From Burkholderiales bacterium (GTDB taxonomy: Bacteria > Pseudomonadota > Gammaproteobacteria > Burkholderiales > SG8-41): 64,000 bases of DNA. A program made the translations under genes and the position numbers. Below are positions 53,925-62,736 of this stretch, in pieces. The stretch covers positions 62,001-126,000 of the forward strand of contig JAHCAG010000003.1 of assembly GCA_019635015.1 (NCBI GenBank). The letters run 5' to 3'. The notes beneath the pieces are model-generated. The model did not search any database, was not told the origin of the DNA, and worked only from the letters and a program-made list of their open reading frames with translations. Each line of letters starts with the position of its first letter. Position 1 is the stretch's first letter.

Positions 53925-56000
53925 TCAGCGGCGGACGATCAGACCGTCCACCGCCACCACGCCTTCGCCTTCCTTCCTGACAATCAGCGGGTTGATCTCG
54001 GCTTCGGCGATGTCTTCGAAGGCGGCCAGCTGTGAGAAGGCGGCCACGGTTTCGGCCAGCGCCTTGCAGTCGCCTTTGGTCATGCCGCGGTAGCCGCGGA
54101 TCACCGCCAGGCCCTTGACCTCTTCGACCATCTGCAGCGCGGTCTCCGGCGTGACGGGTGCCAGGCGCATTGCGAAGTCCTTGTAGATCTCGGCCAGCAC
54201 GCCGCCGACGCCGATCACCACCAGCGGGCCCACCTGCGGATCGCGCTTGAAGCCGACGATGATTTCCGCCAGCCCGCGCTCCATGCGCTGCACCAGGATG
54301 CCGTTGAGTTTTGCCTGCGGATGCTTCGCCTTCACGCTGGCGAAGATCTTGTCGGCCGCCTGCTTCAGCTGGGCCGCGTCGCCGATGTTCAATACCACGC
54401 CGCCGGCGTCGGTCTTGTGCGCGATGTCCGGCGACAGGATCTTCGCCACCACCGGATAACTCATCTCGACTTTTGCATTTGCATCGGCCATTACCGCGGT
54501 CTGCGCCTGCGGCACACCCAGCGCACCGAATACGGCGCAGGCCTGCTGTTCATTGAGCTGCTTGCCGCTGGCGGTCTTCAGCAGGGCGCCCGCCGCGGCG
54601 CATTTCTGCGCGTCGGCCTTGGGGATATCCACCGGCGGCACCCACTGCTTCCAGGCGCGGATCGAATCGGCGCAGGATTCCGGCGTGCGGAAACCGGCGA
54701 TGCCGGCCTGGGCCAGCAGCTTCAGCGAGGCTTCGGCATGCGGCGCGAGGAAGACCGCGATCGCCTTGTCGCGGCGGTCAGCCTCGACCAGCGGCTCCAC
54801 CGCGATCTGCGGCTGGAACTGAGCCGAGCTGCCGGCGACGGCCAGCACCAGGTCGCAGTGATCGGAGGCGAGCAGGGCGTTCAGCACGCCGCCGTAGATT
54901 TCTTTTTTCGCGCCGGCCAGCGTCAGGTCGGTGATGCGTGATTTGCTGATGCTGATGTTCTTTTGCGCCAGTGCCGCAACCAGGGCATCGGTGGGGCCGA
55001 CAACATCGACGCCGTAGGTGCCGATGCGGTCGACCACGCAGGCCGCGCCGCCACCGGTGGTGGTCATCGCGGCGACCCGGTGCTGCCTGTTCGGCTTGCG
55101 GCCCTGCACCAGCGCCGGCAGCTCGAACAGCGCTTCCAGCGTGTCCACGCGCAGCATGCCGTGGGCCTTGAAGAAGGCATCCACCGCCTCGTCGGCGCCG
55201 GCCATCGCGCCGGTATGCGACGCGGCGAGATCCTGCCCCACTTCGGAGCGGCCCAGCTTGTAGACGATCACCGGCTTGTTGACCGCATAGGCGCGGCGCG
55301 CGGCCTCGGCCAGGTGCGGGGCGTCACGGATGGTTTCCATGAACAGTAGGATGGCCTGGGTATGCGGATCATCGACCAGCAGGCCGGCGAGTTCACCGAC
55401 GCCGAGATCGGCCTCGTTGCCGACGGAGATCAGTTTCGAGAAACCGACACCACGGCCCAGCCCGCGCGACATCAACCCCCCCATCATGCTGCCCGACTGT
55501 GACACGATCGCCAGCCCGCCGGGCGTGATGTCGAGTTTTTCCAGCACCGCATTCACCGACAGCGCGAGATGGGTCTGGGTGCTCAGCAGGCCGATGCAGT
55601 TGGGGCCGACCAGGCGCGTCTGGCTGCCGCGGATGATGTCGTTCAGTTCCTGCTGCTTCGCGCGGCCGGCCTCACCGGTTTCGGCGAAACCGTCGCTGTA
55701 GACCGTGACCACCGGGATTTTTTTCTCGACGCACTGCTTCAGCGCCGCCGGCACGGCCTTCGCCGGCACCATCACGAAGGCATGGTCGACTTCGCCGGGT
55801 ATCGAGGCGACGTCGGGGTAGGCCTTCTCGCCGAAAACCTCGTCACGGCCCGGATTTACCGGGATCAGTTTGCCCTGGTAACCGTGGCGCTTCAGGTAAC
55901 GCTGCGGGCGCGAGGTGTTTTTTTTCTCGTCGCTCGAAGCGCCGATCAGCGCGATGGAACGGGGGTCAAAGACGGCTTGATAGAGTTTGTTGTTGGACAT
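53925..56000 (-). CDS. Fused ADP-forming acyl-CoA synthetase (alpha plus beta)
   Basis: The 691-residue protein joins the CoA-binding/ligase part (residues about 10-460: RSIALIGASSDEKKN, LAIVSQSGSMMGG, AASHTGAMAG with the phosphorylated His) to an ATP-grasp part (about 480-691: YPVVAKILSPDIAHKTDAGGVVLN, VIGVGGVLAEIYKDF, EAEINPLIV). It activates a carboxylic acid to acyl-CoA with ADP and phosphate as products. The ATG at 55998-56000 is used. It sits between the acyl-CoA dehydrogenase and PrpD copy 1, with a palindromic repeat just upstream. Confidence 0.94.
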   Translation of the reverse strand: MSNNKLYQAVFDPRSIALIGASSDEKKNTSRPQRYLKRHGYQGKLIPVNPGRDEVFGEKAYPDVASIPGEVDHAFVMVPAKAVPAALKQCVEKKIPVVTVYSDGFAETGEAGRAKQQELNDIIRGSQTRLVGPNCIGLLSTQTHLALSVNAVLEKLDITPGGLAIVSQSGSMMGGLMSRGLGRGVGFSKLISVGNEADLGVGELAGLLVDDPHTQAILLFMETIRDAPHLAEAARRAYAVNKPVIVYKLGRSEVGQDLAASHTGAMAGADEAVDAFFKAHGMLRVDTLEALFELPALVQGRKPNRQHRVAAMTTTGGGAACVVDRIGTYGVDVVGPTDALVAALAQKNISISKSRITDLTLAGAKKEIYGGVLNALLASDHCDLVLAVAGSSAQFQPQIAVEPLVEADRRDKAIAVFLAPHAEASLKLLAQAGIAGFRTPESCADSIRAWKQWVPPVDIPKADAQKCAAAGALLKTASGKQLNEQQACAVFGALGVPQAQTAVMADANAKVEMSYPVVAKILSPDIAHKTDAGGVVLNIGDAAQLKQAADKIFASVKAKHPQAKLNGILVQRMERGLAEIIVGFKRDPQVGPLVVIGVGGVLAEIYKDFAMRLAPVTPETALQMVEEVKGLAVIRGYRGMTKGDCKALAETVAAFSQLAAFEDIAEAEINPLIVRKEGEGVVAVDGLIVRR

Positions 56001-56023
56001 GGCACTCAAGGTCAAAAGCGTTT

Positions 56024-56103
56024 GCCACAGAGGACACAGAGTTCACAGAGAAAACCCGAAACCCGGGTTTGTGCTTTTTGCAGTTCTCTGTGTCCTCTGT
56101 GGC
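56024..56103. repeat. Palindromic intergenic repeat, copy 2 (CACAGAGGACACAG family)
   Basis: Perfect 18-bp arms, GCCACAGAGGACACAGAG at 56024-56041 and its complement at 56086-56103, fill the gap between the acyl-CoA synthetase and the acyl-CoA dehydrogenase. It is related to the imperfect copy at 24116-24208. Confidence 0.8.
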
Positions 56104-56122
56104 TAAAAAGGTTTTAAGGTTT

Positions 56123-57277
56123 TCAGGCTTTCGGCGGCCGCTGCGAGAACGTGCGTTCGAAAATGCCTTCGGCGATGCGGTTCTTCAGGATCTCGATCGA
56201 GCCGCCGGCAATCATCCAGCCGCGGCACTTGCGGAAGCAGTACTCGACCAGCGATTCATCGGTGTAGCCCATGCCGCCCATGATCTGCATCGCTTCGTTG
56301 CAGATGTCGAAACCGGCCTGGTTGCAGAAAGCCTTCGCGATCGCGGTGTCTTCCGCCGAGGGAATACCGCCGTCGGCGTTGACGGCGGCCTTGTAGAGCA
56401 GCAGCTGGCCGGCCTCGAGTTTCATTTTCATGTCGGCGAATTTCCACTGCAGGCCCTGGAATTCGCAGAGCAGGCGCCCGAACTGCTTGCGCTGCATCGC
56501 CCATTCGCGGGCGACGTTGTAGGCGTAACGGCCGAAGGCCAGCGAACGCGCGGTGTTGCCGATGCGCTCGACGTTGAAGCCCGCGATCTGCTTCTTGAAG
56601 CCGCCTTCCTTCAGCATCACGTTCTCGGGGCCGACGTAGACATTGTCGAGATAGGTCTGCACCCATTCCTCGCCGTTGAGGAATTTCGCCGGCGCGCCCT
56701 GCTTGAAGCCGGGCGCATCGCGCGGGATCAGCACCGAGCCGATGCCGCCGACGCCGGGACCGAAGCGCACATAGGTCAGCATCACGTCGGCATAGGAGGC
56801 GTGGGTCTGGAACACCTTGACGCCGTTGATGCGGTAACCCTCACCGTCAGGCGTGGCCGAGGTTTTGAGGTCAGTCACCGCCGAACCGGCTTCCGGCTCG
56901 GTCATGCCGACGGTGATCAGCGATTCACCGGCGAGGATCTTGTCGAGGTAGCGTTTTTTCTGGTCCGGTGTGCCGTACTCGGCAAGCACGCGCACCGGGC
57001 CGAAGTTGCCGGCCTGGATCACGTCGGCGCTGCGCGGGCACACCGAGGCGATGGTTTCGATGGCGATGATGGCGTCCATCAGCGAGCCGCCCTGGCCGCC
57101 GTCCTCTTCCTTCATCGTGATGCCCAGCAGGCCCTGTTCGGCCATCAGCTTGCCGACCTCCCAGGGATGCTCTTCCTGGTGCGCGCGCTTCAGTGCACCG
57201 TCGCGCAGGTGGCGCTCGGCAAAACCGCGCACGGCATCGCGGAACTGTTCCTGCTCGGGGGTGAATTTGAAATCCAT
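56123..57277 (-). CDS. Acyl-CoA dehydrogenase
   Basis: The 384-residue flavoprotein oxidises an acyl-CoA to its enoyl-CoA. Signatures include LITVGMTEPEAGSAVTDLKT (FAD/substrate loop), QTYLDNVYVGPENVML and KAFCNQAGFDICNEAMQIMGGMGYTDES. In the C-terminal region the usual YEGT catalytic glutamate is replaced (MIAGGSIEI). The helix-G glutamate in NVERIGNTARSLAF is present, as in isovaleryl-CoA dehydrogenase, so branched or unusual substrates are plausible. A good promoter lies upstream at 57308-57336. Confidence 0.93.
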   Translation of the reverse strand: MDFKFTPEQEQFRDAVRGFAERHLRDGALKRAHQEEHPWEVGKLMAEQGLLGITMKEEDGGQGGSLMDAIIAIETIASVCPRSADVIQAGNFGPVRVLAEYGTPDQKKRYLDKILAGESLITVGMTEPEAGSAVTDLKTSATPDGEGYRINGVKVFQTHASYADVMLTYVRFGPGVGGIGSVLIPRDAPGFKQGAPAKFLNGEEWVQTYLDNVYVGPENVMLKEGGFKKQIAGFNVERIGNTARSLAFGRYAYNVAREWAMQRKQFGRLLCEFQGLQWKFADMKMKLEAGQLLLYKAAVNADGGIPSAEDTAIAKAFCNQAGFDICNEAMQIMGGMGYTDESLVEYCFRKCRGWMIAGGSIEILKNRIAEGIFERTFSQRPPKA

Positions 57278-57307
57278 GATTTGAACCTGCGGGTTGGTGA
57301 GCTTTCG

Positions 57308-57336
57308 ATTTTACCGTCCGTTGCCCTGTGAGTCAG
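57308..57336 (-). promoter_or_regulatory. Probable sigma-70 promoter for the acyl-CoA dehydrogenase gene
   Basis: On the minus strand CTGACT (57331-57336) and TAAAAT (57308-57313) are exactly 17 bases apart, so the acyl-CoA dehydrogenase, synthetase and PrpD genes may have an internal promoter. A CGTCATGACG palindrome lies just upstream of the -35 box. Confidence 0.6.
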
Positions 57337-57406
57337 TACGTCATGACGAACCCACATCATGGAAAACTGCAAGCGATTTCAAAACGCCCGCAGTGCAGCG
57401 ATGCGC

Positions 57407-58309
57407 TCAGGGATACATTGCCCAGCCGATACGCCCGGTTTCTGCACGGAACAGGTGTCCGTCGGTGCTGGTGACAAACAGCGTGCTCATGTCCGGTCCG
57501 GCGAAACAGCAGTTGGTCGGACGGTTGCAGGGCACGGGATGGGTTTCCAGCACGCGGCCCGTCGGCGAGAACACATAGATCATCGGACCGGCGCCCGACA
57601 CTTCCCAGCCGGCGGTGGCGACGATGTTGCCATCACGATCCAGCGTCATGCCGTCGATGCCGCGATGGATGCCGCGGTAATCCTCGCCCCAGGTGAACAG
57701 GGTCTTGTACGACCCGAGGCTGCCGTCTTCGCGGATCGGGTAGGCGCGCAGCTCGCGCGCGATGCCGGCGGTGAAGCTGCTCTCGGCGACATACAAGGTG
57801 CTCTGGTCCTGCGACACCAGGATGCCGTTGGGCTGGGTGGTGTCGAAGACGACGCGGGTGATCGAGTAGCTGCCGTCTTTCTGCGGGTCGAGGCGGTAGA
57901 CCGATCGGTTGTCGAGTTCTTCCTTTTCCGTGGAGTCGATGTTGCCTTCATTCCAGGGATTGGTGAACCAGATACGGCCCTTGCGGTCGATCGCGAGGTC
58001 GTTCGGCGTATTGAGGCGCTTGCCCTCGAACTTGTCGGCGATCACGACGTTTTTACCATCGGGATCAAAACGCATCACGCTGCGCCCGCCCTGGCAGCAG
58101 CCGAACAGCCGTCCCTGCGCGTCGTGGGCGAGGCCGTTGACGCGGTCGAGTCCCGTGCGCCAGGGGGTGATGCTGTTGGTCTTCAGGTCGCAGCGGAAAA
58201 TCGTGCGGGCGTGGATGTGGGTGAAGTAGAGCTGTTCGCCGTCCCATACCGGGCCTTCGGTGATCGGCAGGCCTATGGGTTTTTTCAGTAACTCGAATTT
58301 CCAGGACAT
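57407..58309 (-). CDS. SMP-30/gluconolactonase family protein
   Basis: The 300-residue beta-propeller has metal-ligand segments of the family: ITEGPVWDGEQLYF (Glu), LNTPNDLAIDRKGRIWFTNPW (Asn), PNGILVS and IDGMTLDRDGNIV (Asp). Such proteins hydrolyse lactones, including sugar lactones and other cyclic esters. ATG at 58307-58309 with GGAAAG upstream is used. It lies between the second PrpD-like gene and the acyl-CoA dehydrogenase in the same orientation, so lactone opening may be a step of this pathway. Confidence 0.92.
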   Translation of the reverse strand: MSWKFELLKKPIGLPITEGPVWDGEQLYFTHIHARTIFRCDLKTNSITPWRTGLDRVNGLAHDAQGRLFGCCQGGRSVMRFDPDGKNVVIADKFEGKRLNTPNDLAIDRKGRIWFTNPWNEGNIDSTEKEELDNRSVYRLDPQKDGSYSITRVVFDTTQPNGILVSQDQSTLYVAESSFTAGIARELRAYPIREDGSLGSYKTLFTWGEDYRGIHRGIDGMTLDRDGNIVATAGWEVSGAGPMIYVFSPTGRVLETHPVPCNRPTNCCFAGPDMSTLFVTSTDGHLFRAETGRIGWAMYP

Positions 58310-58385
58310 GGGGGGCTTTCCAGGTAGCACACTGCGATTCTAAAAAGCGGTCAACAACCAGGCTTGCGGTAGCCCCTCACCCCAA

Positions 58386-58415
58386 CCCTCTCCCCATCAG
58401 GCGATGGGGAGAGGG
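58386..58415. repeat. Palindromic intergenic repeat (CCCTCTCCCCATC arms)
   Basis: Perfect 13-bp arms with an AGGC loop lie 12 bases beyond the stop of PrpD copy 2, next to CCCTCACCCCAA. The sequence type resembles widespread intergenic palindromes. There is no U-tract. Confidence 0.7.
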
Positions 58416-58427
58416 GGAGTGGATGGC

Positions 58428-59834
58428 TCAGGCTTTCAGCAGCGGACGCAGCTTGGTGACGTTGCCGACCTTCTCGAGACCCCACACTGCATCGCAGAGC
58501 CGGCGCGAGCGGGCCTTGCCGAGGATCGGCGCCATCAGGTGGTAACACTTCTCGTCGACCTGATCACGCGTCATCGGGTTCTGCGCCGTGCCGAGCACCG
58601 CCTTGACGTGTTTGCGCAGCATGCGGCCGTTCTTCAGCTTCAGCTCGATGATGCCCTGGCGCGAGGGCATCGCGCGGGTCAGCGCGTCGTCGCCGTAGAG
58701 CGTGATGCGTTTGCGCAGGTCGAGCACCTTCCGGTCATTCATGCGCTTCTCGTCGTGTGAAGACTCGAAGGTGACGATGCCGTCGATCAGCATCACCGCG
58801 CACATGTGCTGCATGCAGATGTCGGGCATGTTGCGGTTGTCGGTGGTGTTGGCGGCCTGGTGGGCGACACGGATCACCAGCTTGTCCACGTCCGCGGCCT
58901 TGATGCCGTGTTCGCGGATCAGCTCGAGCAGGCCGTCGAGCGGCGCCTGGATCGGCGAGCCGACCGACCAGCGCTTGATGTTGGTGTTCATGATCTCGTA
59001 GACCTTGCCCAGATCCTTGACCAGGCGCTCGGGCTGCGGCTTCTTGCCGATGCGGCGGGTCTCGTCGTAGGCGATGTAGAAATTGCGCTCGCCGGAGAAC
59101 ACGTCTTCCACTGCGGTGAAACCGCAGGACACCATCGATGCCGCCGCGGTGCCGTTCCTCGCCGGCATGCCGCCGAAGTCGAAGGCCTTCTCGATGTGCT
59201 CCTCGTCGCGCATCCAGCAGGAAATGCCCGAGCACTGCTGTGCGGTGTAGGACAGTGCATGGCGCATGCCGTTGTAGTTCAGTCCCGCCAGCAGCGAGGC
59301 GGCCGCCGCAGCGCCGAAGCTCGGCCCGAAGCTGTGGGTCGAGTGGCCGGCCTGGCGGAAGTCATAAGGATGCAGCGACAGGTTGATGCGCGCGCAGAGG
59401 TCGTAACCGAGTGCCACGGCGCGCAGCAGCTGCGTGCCGTTCGACTTCTCGCGTTCGGCCATCGCCATCGCGGCGGGCACGACCGCGCAGCCCGGGTGCG
59501 ACAGTGAGGGTGCGTGCGAATCGTCGGTTTCGTCGGCGTGCGCCAGCATGCCGTTGACATGCGCGGCCTGCTCGGCATTGGTCAGGATGTCCGATCCGAT
59601 CACCAGCGCCTGCGGCGCGCCGCCCAGCGTTTTTGCGTAGGCGATGGCCTTCTCGCCCGGCAGCAGGCGCGAGCCCGAGACCATCGCGGCGATGGTGTCG
59701 AGCAGGTGGTGCTTGGTTTTTTCCGCAACGGCTTTCGGCAGCGGCTTCTTCGCGGCGGCGGCCATATAGGTCGCCAGCTTCTGCATCAGCGGCGAAACGG
59801 TGGTCTTGGAATTGCTTTTCGATTTTTTGCTCAT
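58428..59834 (-). CDS. MmgE/PrpD family protein, copy 2
   Basis: The 468-residue protein is a second, divergent MmgE/PrpD member. Family segments are LLDTIAAMVSGSRLLPGEK, NGMLADETD-like HADETDDSHAPSLSHPG, and AAAAASLLAGLNYNGMRHALSYTAQQ. The N-terminus is unusually Lys/Ser-rich (MSKKSKSNSKTT). The ATG overlaps the SDR stop as ATGA. Its dehydratase or decarboxylase substrate is unknown. Having two different PrpD genes in one operon suggests two successive or alternative steps. Confidence 0.91.
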   Translation of the reverse strand: MSKKSKSNSKTTVSPLMQKLATYMAAAAKKPLPKAVAEKTKHHLLDTIAAMVSGSRLLPGEKAIAYAKTLGGAPQALVIGSDILTNAEQAAHVNGMLAHADETDDSHAPSLSHPGCAVVPAAMAMAEREKSNGTQLLRAVALGYDLCARINLSLHPYDFRQAGHSTHSFGPSFGAAAAASLLAGLNYNGMRHALSYTAQQCSGISCWMRDEEHIEKAFDFGGMPARNGTAAASMVSCGFTAVEDVFSGERNFYIAYDETRRIGKKPQPERLVKDLGKVYEIMNTNIKRWSVGSPIQAPLDGLLELIREHGIKAADVDKLVIRVAHQAANTTDNRNMPDICMQHMCAVMLIDGIVTFESSHDEKRMNDRKVLDLRKRITLYGDDALTRAMPSRQGIIELKLKNGRMLRKHVKAVLGTAQNPMTRDQVDEKCYHLMAPILGKARSRRLCDAVWGLEKVGNVTKLRPLLKA

Positions 59835-60607
59835 GGCATCAGTACTCCGCCGTTGACGTGGATGGATTGACCGGTGATGTAACGCGCGTCGGGTCCGCAC
59901 AGCATGCGCACCATCGCCGCGATTTCCTGGGGCTGGCCGCGCCGGCCGACCAGCGGCAGGGTCTTGCGGTGGTCCGGACGATCCGGCGCGCCGGGCAGGC
60001 CGCGCACGGTGTCGATCGGGCCCGGCACCACGCAGTTCACCGTGATGTTGTGTTCGGCGAGATCATGCGCCACCGCCTTGGCCATGGCCGCGAGGCCGCC
60101 CTTGGCTGTCACCACATGCGAGCGGTGCAGGGCGCCCTTGTGGCCGGTGAGGCCGCCGATGTAGACCAGCGAGCCGCCCCCGGCCTTGATCAGGTGGGGC
60201 AGCGCGGCCTGCGAGACCAGGAAGGCGCCGTCGAGCACGGTCGAGATCACGCGGCGCCATTCCTCGAGGGAAGTCTTGTCGAAAGGCGTTTCGGAACGGA
60301 TCGCGGCGTTGCTGACCACCATGTCGAGCCGGCCGAACTGCTTGATGGTTTCATCGACCAGGTGTTTCACTGCCGCGGGATCGGTGATGTCGCCCATGCA
60401 CAGCGCAGCCTTGCCGCCGGCCTTTTCGATCATCGCCACGGTTTCTTCGCCGGCTTCGCGCGAGGTATTGGCATTGATCATCACCGTCGCGCCGCCTGCA
60501 GCGAGCGCGCGCGAAATGGCGCGGCCGATGTTGCGCGCGCCGCCGGTGACCAGAGCGACCTTGCCGGCGAATTCATCGCCGCGACGCATCCCGATTTCGT
60601 AGCTCAT
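59831..60607 (-). CDS. SDR-family protein lacking the catalytic Ser and Tyr
   Basis: The 258-residue Rossmann protein has the cofactor motif TGGARNIGRAI at 21-31, an NAA (NAG-like) motif at 100-102 and the C-terminal PGPIDTVRG region of classical short-chain dehydrogenases. The catalytic lysine is present (Lys169 in VVTAKGG), but the position four residues before it is Val165 where Tyr is expected. The Ser position is Gly152. Normal dehydrogenase chemistry is therefore doubtful. The ATG at 60605-60607 has AAAGG eight bases upstream. It is first in the catabolic operon, across a 286-base spacer from purE. Confidence 0.87.
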   Translation of the reverse strand: MSYEIGMRRGDEFAGKVALVTGGARNIGRAISRALAAGGATVMINANTSREAGEETVAMIEKAGGKAALCMGDITDPAAVKHLVDETIKQFGRLDMVVSNAAIRSETPFDKTSLEEWRRVISTVLDGAFLVSQAALPHLIKAGGGSLVYIGGLTGHKGALHRSHVVTAKGGLAAMAKAVAHDLAEHNITVNCVVPGPIDTVRGLPGAPDRPDHRKTLPLVGRRGQPQEIAAMVRMLCGPDARYITGQSIHVNGGVLMP

Positions 60608-60893
60608 CAAAAATACCTTTATAATCAAATACTTGCAAATATGACCTGGTTGCCGCCGCAACAAGAACGGTCCCTGACCGCAGGACTGTGGCGTGATGAA
60701 GGCAAGGTGTTCGCGCAAAGCCCGGTGTGACGCGCCACTTCGAACATCGGCACACCGCGGTTGCAGCACGGCAATGCCGTGCTGCGGTGGCGGGATGTTT
60801 TTCGGTGGGCGCGCCGATTCTAGCAGCCCCCAAGCGCAACCGTCCGCCGATGTCCGTACTGTAAAATGCCGCTTTGCGCAGAGGGGTTTCGCA
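60608..60893. other. Divergent spacer between the SDR operon and purE
   Basis: The 286 bases hold an AT-rich end near the SDR gene, including the minus-strand motif CAAGTATTTGATTAT at 60621-60635 (14 of 15 identical to 34710-34724). A TAAAAT near 60862 may be a purE -10 box but has no good -35. No convincing gene or RNA was seen. Confidence 0.5.
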
Positions 60894-61388
60894 GTGAAAA
60901 AACCGAAGGTCGGCATTGTCATGGGCAGCCAGAGTGACTGGGACGTGATGCGCCATGCCGTCGCCATGATGCGCCAGTTCGGCGTGCCCTTCGAGGCCCA
61001 GGTGGTCTCGGCCCATCGCACGCCGGACCTGCTCTACCGTTATGCCGAGGGCGCAGAGGCCCGCGGCCTGCAGTGCATCATCGCCGGCGCCGGCGGTTCG
61101 GCGCATCTGCCGGGCATGCTCGCCGCCAAAACCATCGTCCCTGTGCTCGGCGTGCCGGTGACCTCGCGCGCACTGAAGGGCCTCGATTCCCTGCTCTCCA
61201 TTGTGCAGATGCCGAAGGGCGTGCCGGTGGCCACCTTTGCCGTCGGCGAAGCCGGCGCCGCCAATGCCGGCCTGTTCGCGGTGGCGATGCTCGCCCGGGA
61301 AGACGCCAAGCTCGCCAAAAAACTCGCGAGCTTCCGCAAGAAACAGGTTGCGACCGTGCGCGCGATGAAGCTGCCGGTCAAGAAATAG
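60894..61388 (+). CDS. purE: 5-(carboxyamino)imidazole ribonucleotide mutase
   Basis: PurE converts N5-CAIR to CAIR in purine synthesis. The N-terminal [14 protein letters not shown], the SAHRTPD loop and the [16 protein letters not shown] segment with its catalytic residues are intact. It starts at a GTG (60894) with AGAGGGG seven bases upstream, giving 164 residues. purK follows three bases later, as is usual. Confidence 0.96.
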   Translation: MKKPKVGIVMGSQSDWDVMRHAVAMMRQFGVPFEAQVVSAHRTPDLLYRYAEGAEARGLQCIIAGAGGSAHLPGMLAAKTIVPVLGVPVTSRALKGLDSLLSIVQMPKGVPVATFAVGEAGAANAGLFAVAMLAREDAKLAKKLASFRKKQVATVRAMKLPVKK

Positions 61389-61391
61389 GAC

Positions 61392-62528
61392 ATGATTTTT
61401 CCCGACGCCATGCTCGGCATGCTCGGCGGCGGCCAGCTGGGCCGCATGTTCACGCTCGCCGCGCACAGCATGGGATACCGCGTCACCGTGCTCGATCCCG
61501 ATCCGCTGAGCCCTGCCGGCGCCATTGCCGATGTGCACCTGAAGGCCGCCTACCAGGACGTCGAGGCACTGCAGCAGCTCGCCGACAGCTGCGAGGCGGT
61601 GACCACCGAGTTCGAGAACGTGCCCGCCGAGAGCCTGCGCTGGCTGGCGAAACACTGCGCCGTGCGTCCCGCCGGCGATGCGGTGGCGATCGCCCAGGAC
61701 CGCATCCGCGAAAAGGCCTTCGTCCGCTCCTGCGGCATCGAAGTCGCGCCTTATGCGGTCATCGAGAAAGAAAGCGACCTCGACACGGCCGATGCCGCGC
61801 TGTTTCCCGGCATCCTCAAACGCGCGCGTTTCGGCTACGACGGCAAGGGCCAGGCGCGGGTGGCGAATGTTGCCGAAGCGAAGAAAGCCTTCGCCGACAT
61901 GGGCGCCGAATCCTGCGTGCTGGAACAGCGCATCGCGCTGAAATGTGAAATCTCTGCGGTGGTCGCGCGCGGCGCTGACGGCGTGGGCCGCGGTTTCCCG
62001 GTCGCCGAGAACCGCCACCGCAACGGCATCCTCGATGTCAGCATCGTGCCGGCACGGGTGACGCCGGAACTCGCGCAGCGCGCCGAGCAGTGGGCGCTGA
62101 AGATCGCCGAAAAACTCGATTACTGCGGCGTGCTCGCAGTGGAGTTCTTCATCACCGAAGCCGGCGCGTTATTGGTGAACGAAATGGCGCCGCGCCCGCA
62201 CAACAGCGGCCACTACACCATCGACGCCTGCGCCACTTCGCAATTCGAGCAGCAGGTGCGCACGCTCTGCGGCCTGCCGCTGGGCGACACCCGGCTGCTG
62301 GCGCCGGTGGTGATGGTCAACCTGCTGGGCGAGGCCTGGCAGCGCGGCCAGCCGCAATGGGAGCGCGTGTTCCTCGCGCCCGAGGCCAAGCTGCATCTCT
62401 ACGGCAAACACGAAGCCCGCGACGGCCGCAAGATGGGCCATTACACGATGCTCGGCGCCACCGCCGACGCGGCGCTGCAGAAGGCGCTGGTGGTGCGCAG
62501 CGCCTTGTATCCCGACTGGCACGATTGA
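61392..62528 (+). CDS. purK: 5-(carboxyamino)imidazole ribonucleotide synthase
   Basis: PurK is the ATP-grasp enzyme that makes N5-CAIR from AIR, ATP and bicarbonate. It opens with MLGMLGGGQLGRMFTLAA and has the ATP-binding RFGYDGKGQ loop and the NEMAPRPHNSGHYTIDA signature. Length is 378 residues. It works directly before PurE and is cotranscribed with it. Confidence 0.97.
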   Translation: MIFPDAMLGMLGGGQLGRMFTLAAHSMGYRVTVLDPDPLSPAGAIADVHLKAAYQDVEALQQLADSCEAVTTEFENVPAESLRWLAKHCAVRPAGDAVAIAQDRIREKAFVRSCGIEVAPYAVIEKESDLDTADAALFPGILKRARFGYDGKGQARVANVAEAKKAFADMGAESCVLEQRIALKCEISAVVARGADGVGRGFPVAENRHRNGILDVSIVPARVTPELAQRAEQWALKIAEKLDYCGVLAVEFFITEAGALLVNEMAPRPHNSGHYTIDACATSQFEQQVRTLCGLPLGDTRLLAPVVMVNLLGEAWQRGQPQWERVFLAPEAKLHLYGKHEARDGRKMGHYTMLGATADAALQKALVVRSALYPDWHD

Positions 62529-62544
62529 CGCCAGGCTGCGCGCT

Positions 62545-62736
62545 GTGAAATCAAGGCCGCAATTGATTGTTTACTTGATTGGCATCGTTATTTTGGGATT
62601 GCTGTATGTTCCAGTGAAGTCGGCAGTCGAGGAACCTTGGTTGTTCGTTGTATTCGTCGGCATCTACTTGATTGCTTTACGGGTAATCGGGTTTTTAGTG
62701 ATTAAGCGGCGCATGCAAGAAGATACGAAGACTTGA
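62545..62736 (+). CDS. Small AT-rich membrane ORF between purK and purC
   Basis: A 63-residue frame from a GTG encodes two hydrophobic segments (LIVYLIGIVILGLLYVPV and WLFVVFVGIYLIALRVIGFL) with a basic tail. Its base composition is visibly more AT-rich than the flanking purine genes. No good ribosome binding site precedes the GTG. It may be a foreign small gene or a chance frame; the membrane pattern slightly favours a gene. Confidence 0.5.
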   Translation: MKSRPQLIVYLIGIVILGLLYVPVKSAVEEPWLFVVFVGIYLIALRVIGFLVIKRRMQEDTKT

